The position numbers and the translations under genes were made by a program. The notes under the pieces were generated by a model, which was given only the letters and a program-made list of their open reading frames with translations, was not told the DNA's origin and did no database searches. A DNA stretch of 64,000 bases from Cladobotryum mycophilum (lineage: Eukaryota; Ascomycota; Sordariomycetes; Hypocreales; Hypocreaceae): contig CM071590.1 in the NCBI GenBank assembly GCA_036429605.1, positions 3,162,001 to 3,226,000 on the forward strand, written 5' to 3'. This document shows, in pieces, positions 59,334 through 64,000 of this stretch (position 1 is the first letter of the stretch; each line of letters begins with the position of its first letter).

Positions 59334-60166
59334 ATGAGTGATATTGAGGATGAATCCATGGCAAATGGCCACGATGATGAAGCTCGTCTACCCCTCTCAG
59401 AGGATGAGCTAAGGGTACTGGAGCTGTATGACAAGTTTCAAGAGCTCATGCTTGAGATTGCCATCATCAACGCGCAATCGAAGCAAAACGGTAATTAAAA
59501 AAAACACCCCAAATCACAGATCCATTTAAAAAAAAAAAACTTTTCGCTTATGCATATCTAAGATACTAGTGCAGCTGCTTCAGATGAGGAGACCCTCGCA
59601 GCACAGAATGCTCTTCTTGAAGCGAGAGCCAAGTACAGGCTACGGAATGATGCGGTTGAGGCCGTCATGATGGCAAACCCAATTCTCAAGGCTGTTCATA
59701 ATGGCACACAAGCATCGCCGGTAGAGCGGTACGTCGAGCCAACCCGGTCTCTTTTTTCTCTCGCCAAAAGCCAGGGCTAACTAGTTACAGCGACCTTCTT
59801 CCTTACGTGCAGCAAAGGGATGAGACAACCATATCTGTAGCTAAGCATGCTGCAGATGTTGGCAAGTTACGAACGGACATGTCAAAGGTCCAAGTGGAAA
59901 CAATACGCGTCTGTCGTGAGAATGTAGCTTTGACAGCGCAGCTCTTTGAGTTGACGGAGCAAGCGAGGCAAAAGACTGCAGGTCACGTAGACGACCCTGA
60001 GGCTCGAGACGATCTGGAGCGGTTGGAAAGAGAGGTCAAGTCCAGCAGACAGCGGTGGAGAGTCATGAAGGGTGTCGCCAGCGGCATCATCGCCGGCAGT
60101 GGTATTGATTGGGTACGGAACGACGATCTTCGCGATATCGTGCTAGATCCCGAGAGCGAGGACTAG
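59334..60166 (+). CDS. Kinetochore protein CENP-H (Mcm16/Fta3 type)
   Basis: Three exons (59334-59490, 59575-59728, 59791-60166) encode about 228 residues. CENP-H belongs to the constitutive centromere-associated network (CENP-HIKM/Ctf3 complex) at the inner kinetochore. The protein is almost entirely helical. An acidic start is followed by ELYDKFQELMLEIAIINAQS, then EARAKYRLRNDAVEAVMMANPILKAVHNG, a motif typical of this family. A long coiled coil follows (VGKLRTDMSKVQVETIRVCRENVAL; DDLERLEREVKSSRQRWRVM), and a short C-terminal block VASGIIAGSGIDWVRNDDLRDIVLD. All three exon junctions keep phase. Assignment is by family pattern; the motif around GSGIDW is the most diagnostic. Confidence 0.85.
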
Positions 60167-63100
60167 GCGAATGAGGAAGATCAAATCATGCACATCAGAT
60201 ATCTCCCCCAACGAGGAAGGCTTCGGCACGCTTCAGAGTCTCTTTTTGCGCCGTGTACAAAAACTAGAGAAGCATCGGATTCTTCTCACAAAACTCAAAG
60301 ATGCTCTGGATAGATTCGTCAGGCACACTCGTCAAACTAGGCGTCGTCTCATTGCGACCGCCTCGTCGGGTCGATGCGCGTCAGACATACTTCCGCCACT
60401 CCACTACGTATAAATCCTTAACATTGTATCAAAGTTACTTTTTCATCGTTAAATGCTAGCATTGGTTGGCCGGATAGCATGATTACTATCTTGACTTGAC
60501 ACCGGTCAAACGTAAAGAGAAGAAGAAGATGAGAGAAGCTGCACCTTTCGCCTTAAATAGGTCGCTTAATCAGCCATGGCTGGGTCTTGGTTCCGCCCCA
60601 GAATTTCGACGCATTTGATTTCCCGATGGCAAAAAAATTGGAAAAATTGGCGGAGGCCTATTTTCTTTTGGGAATGGTCGTGTTTTTTTCTTCCCTGCGT
60701 GCGTCGTTCCTGAGCCTTGACGTTCTCGGTGGTACGTACCTCGCCGAGAAAAGGAGCTATGACCATCTCCTTGCATCAAAATCCACGTGATATAGCTTCG
60801 CGAGCTCGGATCATGTACAAGCCAAATCTTGCCATTTTTACGAAGGGTTACCAAATATGGGTCTTTCGAATTCTGGATGCCGACTTTTCTCTCCTGTCAG
60901 ATCCCTTTTTCTCTGTTGGGCGAGCTGCACCCAAACGACGCGGGACTCAATTTCTAACCCTTGCCTTGTTTATCCCTCAATGAGTGTTATTGAGTGGAGC
61001 ATAATAAATTTGTGTGTCTGGTTTTTTCATTGGGGCGACAGCGGGCGGGGGAGTGTGAGGAGGAAGAAAAACTCCCCCTTTTTTTGGGCTCGGCGCGCGC
61101 GACGGCTCAAACAGGTACAGCACCAGCAACGCAGCACAGCACAGCACAGTATAAGTTGCGCAAAGAGTTACAAGTATGTACTCCATACCCCATACGCCGT
61201 ACGGAGTTCGCAATAATCAGCAAGCCAACCTAATATTGGTGTGTATTGCGTACCCGCACTCAAGCCATCTCTTCCTGGTACTTGGTACAAGCACCTCTCC
61301 CTGTCAAGGCATTCTCGTCTGTCTGTCTGTCTGTCTGTGTCTTGGCCCCAGCGCAGCTTTACACCGGAATGATGCAGCTCTTGCGCTGCGCTGCTTTAAC
61401 GTCCCACCACCACCTCCCTCGTAGTGTAGGGGACATGTACACATCCTTCGAGGGCGTCGAGGTGTTGCAAGCATCTGCTGTGTTGCACAATTGATCGTCT
61501 TTTGAATTCGAATACTTTTGTATGTATTCGTATACCCTTTGCCTTGCAATCACATGCATGAACGGCGACCGCTTCATATGCAGGCACTTCTGCGGGGAAT
61601 GAAATCATCCATTACAATCAGTATCTGTAATTCATCTGGTCTTGATATCATACCCCCAAGACATGCAACTTTGCTTTGTAAAAACGCTGTCTTCCGTAAC
61701 AATAGTCATTTAAACGGCATGCAATCCTGGCCTGTTAACTTCAAGTATGTGGTCTTATGGCGTACGATCAACACCCTGCCGTGGCTGTCTGAAAAGACAA
61801 TGTCTCTGCGCCGCTGGTAGTACTCAAACATAGAGCATCTTCCCAACAAATCCTTTCTTAAAAGGGTCTGGAGTCAATATGAGCCCACTCTACTTTAGCA
61901 CCTGCTACCGTCAGTAACGTCACTTGAAGTGTTCAGTTGTTCGAGTGAAAAGGTAATGATTTTCCACGGGCCTGTTCTGCCGGTAGGGGGATCACAGTTT
62001 CTGCCATCCATGGACGTCTGGCTTGCCGTAATAAAGCGGCAGGGTACCAAGAGCCATGTACCAGTACTTGCAAAAAGTCGTCTGACGGTACAATTCGTCA
62101 TATCACGCTAGAAGTACCCCCGCCTCGCCGCCTTGCTTCCAACTGATTGTTGTCCACTGGTACAACTCCGGCGGCTGCATTTCGCAAGCACTGCCAGTCC
62201 TCGCCCCGTTCTGGTCTCTCTTTTTCCGTCCAAGGGCTGTTGTACACATGACTATAATAGAACGAGGGTGACTGTCTTGTTTCAGGGAGTATTACTCGTA
62301 GGTCGCCTGGTACTAGGGCCACGGCTCAGATTTCAGTTGTGCAGTTGCCATGGCATAGACTTTCTTCTTCTTCTTGTTATAGTGGACAAAGGTAGCACGG
62401 CCTGGATGGCTTGTATCTGGGGTGCTGGTCTGGAGAGGGGGCGCAAGAGGCACGCAGCAGAGCCGGGCAAAACACCACTAACCCAGCTGCGGGCGATTGA
62501 GACTTGTCTGTATGGCACGGGTGTACTCCGTACTGGCCAGCAAATGACCCAACAAGCAAGCAGGCAAGCAAGCAAGCAGATGGGGAAATCCAAGACAAGC
62601 TCCGTTACGCGCCGGCAGCCGAAGAAACGTACCTTGAAGAGGTTGTGTTCTCAACACACGAGTTTCGTAGTCATGCCGTAGTAGGGCCTACGGCAATATC
62701 ATGTGTACCTCGATGCTGCCAGAGGCTATTGGGCAATGGCGCAGTGGTCGTCTTGGTAGAGCTCTCCGAACCCCAGTTAGTGTAGAGGCCGATGGTTGAT
62801 ACTGGCGCTAAAAACTCTGAAGCCCACGAGTGTAAGAATAGGCGCAACTCTCTGGTACGCCAATGCGAGTCTGTGTCGCAATAAAGAGGAGTAAACAGCT
62901 TGTTCCTAGTCGAGGCATGGAAGTACCTACCAGTTGCAGGGCAGTCCGCATACACCCGAGCTGAGACTTGTAAATTGAACCGACGCAACCAGTTTTCCCA
63001 ACTAATAGTGTCGTGTCGCAGTGCCAAGTAGCATGTAAAGGCTCGTTTGTTGTTGGTACTTGTACGGAGAAGGAAGAGTAAGTCAATGTGATAACCAACC

Positions 63101-64000
63101 AGGTAGCAAAAAAAGGGCTTGCAAGCTACCAAGAACCCAGGTCCTGGTGTGTTCCCAACTCACTTGCTGGCTGGCTGGCCGGCATGCCTCATACCCGTAT
63201 GCACATACCGACTAACGTGCCCTCTACCTACAAGTACTACTTGTACATGCTTGTATGCCGCTTTCCACCACCTAGAGACATGGGCAAGGTTCAGAGGTGT
63301 GGCACTGAGCATGTTCCAATGGAGGGTGCAAGGAATAAATGGAACGACGGCTCGAGGGATGATGGATGTGGGTGACGGATGGATGAATGAATTGAATGAA
63401 GGGGGCGATAATGGACTCCCCGTTCCAATTCTGGGTGCCAAATGCAAAATGGATGGGGCAAAAGGATGATGAGGGAGCGCCGCGCACGGCAACAACCTGT
63501 GGTATACAGTGCGAAATTGGGGGCCAAGGATGAGGTACAAAGGGCGTGCACTGTACCTGGGCGGGGAAAGCTGAGACGGCCATGTACCTGTACAGTACCA
63601 CACAATCAGCAACAGCTTCCGTGTGTGTTGCTTTTGTCTGCCTGCGTGTCCACCACCCACCATTTTTCAGTAGTGACTTTGCTCTGCTTGACTTGCCATG
63701 TCTTTGACATCAGCGACGTTCGTTTGAGCAAGCGAGCTATCCATCTTACCTGTAGTATCTTAGTACCTCTGTCTCGTTTCTGGCATGTGGTCTCTGCACC
63801 TGGCGGCTGGGTTGAAGGTTTACGAGGGTGACAGTCTGTGAAATTGAATGAATGCACCATATTCAGACAGGAAGTTGTAATCAAAATAATTACAATAACT
63901 GCCCTAGTTAATTTAGTAAATGACCCATTATCAATTCTACCAGTAAGTAGGAAATAATAATGAATGAATAATAATAAAATAATAATGGAAAAACTACGAT
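60167..64000. other. 3.8-kb region without a supported gene
   Basis: After the CENP-H stop no convincing coding region is seen to the window end. The open frames are short, overlap on both strands and lack domains. The DNA holds a GTCT microsatellite (61317-61337), GTACTCCGTAC-type and TACAAGTA-type motifs (62523, 63229) and AT-rich sequence at the end. A gene may begin just outside the window. Confidence 0.55.
61317..61337. repeat. GTCT tetranucleotide microsatellite
   Basis: About five tandem GTCT units in noncoding DNA. Confidence 0.85.

Noticed and set aside
60171..60413. 80-codon frame just after CENP-H
   Set aside because: It lies in the probable 3' UTR, with no domain and no promoter space.

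Overview
The window looks like nuclear DNA of a filamentous ascomycete, most likely a Sordariomycete and plausibly Hypocreales. The evidence is short GT-AG introns (mostly 54-86 nt) with CTAAC-like branch points, a fungal gene set (Noc4, Heh1/Src1, Atg11, a Zn(II)2Cys6 regulator, an Nif1/Dsf2-type Sel1 protein, a Ccc1-type iron transporter), and gene-dense blocks separated by long intergenic DNA. I assign no genus.

Layout. 0.8-4.7 kb: proteasome beta2 subunit and a Sel1-repeat cell-cycle protein, convergent. 4.7-8.3 kb: gene-free, rich in microsatellites. 8.3-15.3 kb: Erv46 and an Rna15/CstF-64 protein (divergent), then a CorA/Mnr2 magnesium transporter. 16.4-26.3 kb: a housekeeping cluster of Noc4, ATP synthase subunit 4, Heh1/Src1, Coq6 and the 49-kDa complex I subunit; three of these five serve the mitochondrial respiratory chain. 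27.6-33.1 kb: an unknown Cys-rich protein, an intron-containing tRNA-Arg(UCG), a Ccc1/VIT1 iron transporter and a secreted acid phosphatase. 34.9-37.0 kb: a multicopper oxidase with an N-terminal membrane anchor. 38.3-41.3 kb: a Zn(II)2Cys6 transcription factor whose zinc cluster is split by a 547-nt intron. 41.3-49.4 kb: a gene-poor stretch holding one decayed cell-surface protein gene. 49.4-60.2 kb: Ubp16-type deubiquitinase, F-box-like protein, Atg11 and CENP-H. 60.2-64 kb: no convincing gene.

The strongest unexpected signal is a shared defect. Five otherwise well-conserved genes (Nif1/Dsf2-like, Erv46, Mnr2, the 49-kDa complex I subunit and the multicopper oxidase) each lose their reading frame at a C or G run. 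In each, a run of exactly seven would restore the conserved protein, while the sequence shows six (four genes) or five (one gene). Most likely this is systematic under-calling of 7-base C/G homopolymers in the assembly, not five real mutations. Any automatic annotation of these genes would be truncated or split. The gene at about 47.2-48.3 kb is different: it has two stops explicable by C:G-to-T:A changes plus a frameshift in its membrane segment, and looks like a genuine pseudogene.

I found no CRISPR array, intact transposon, rRNA gene or secondary-metabolite cluster.
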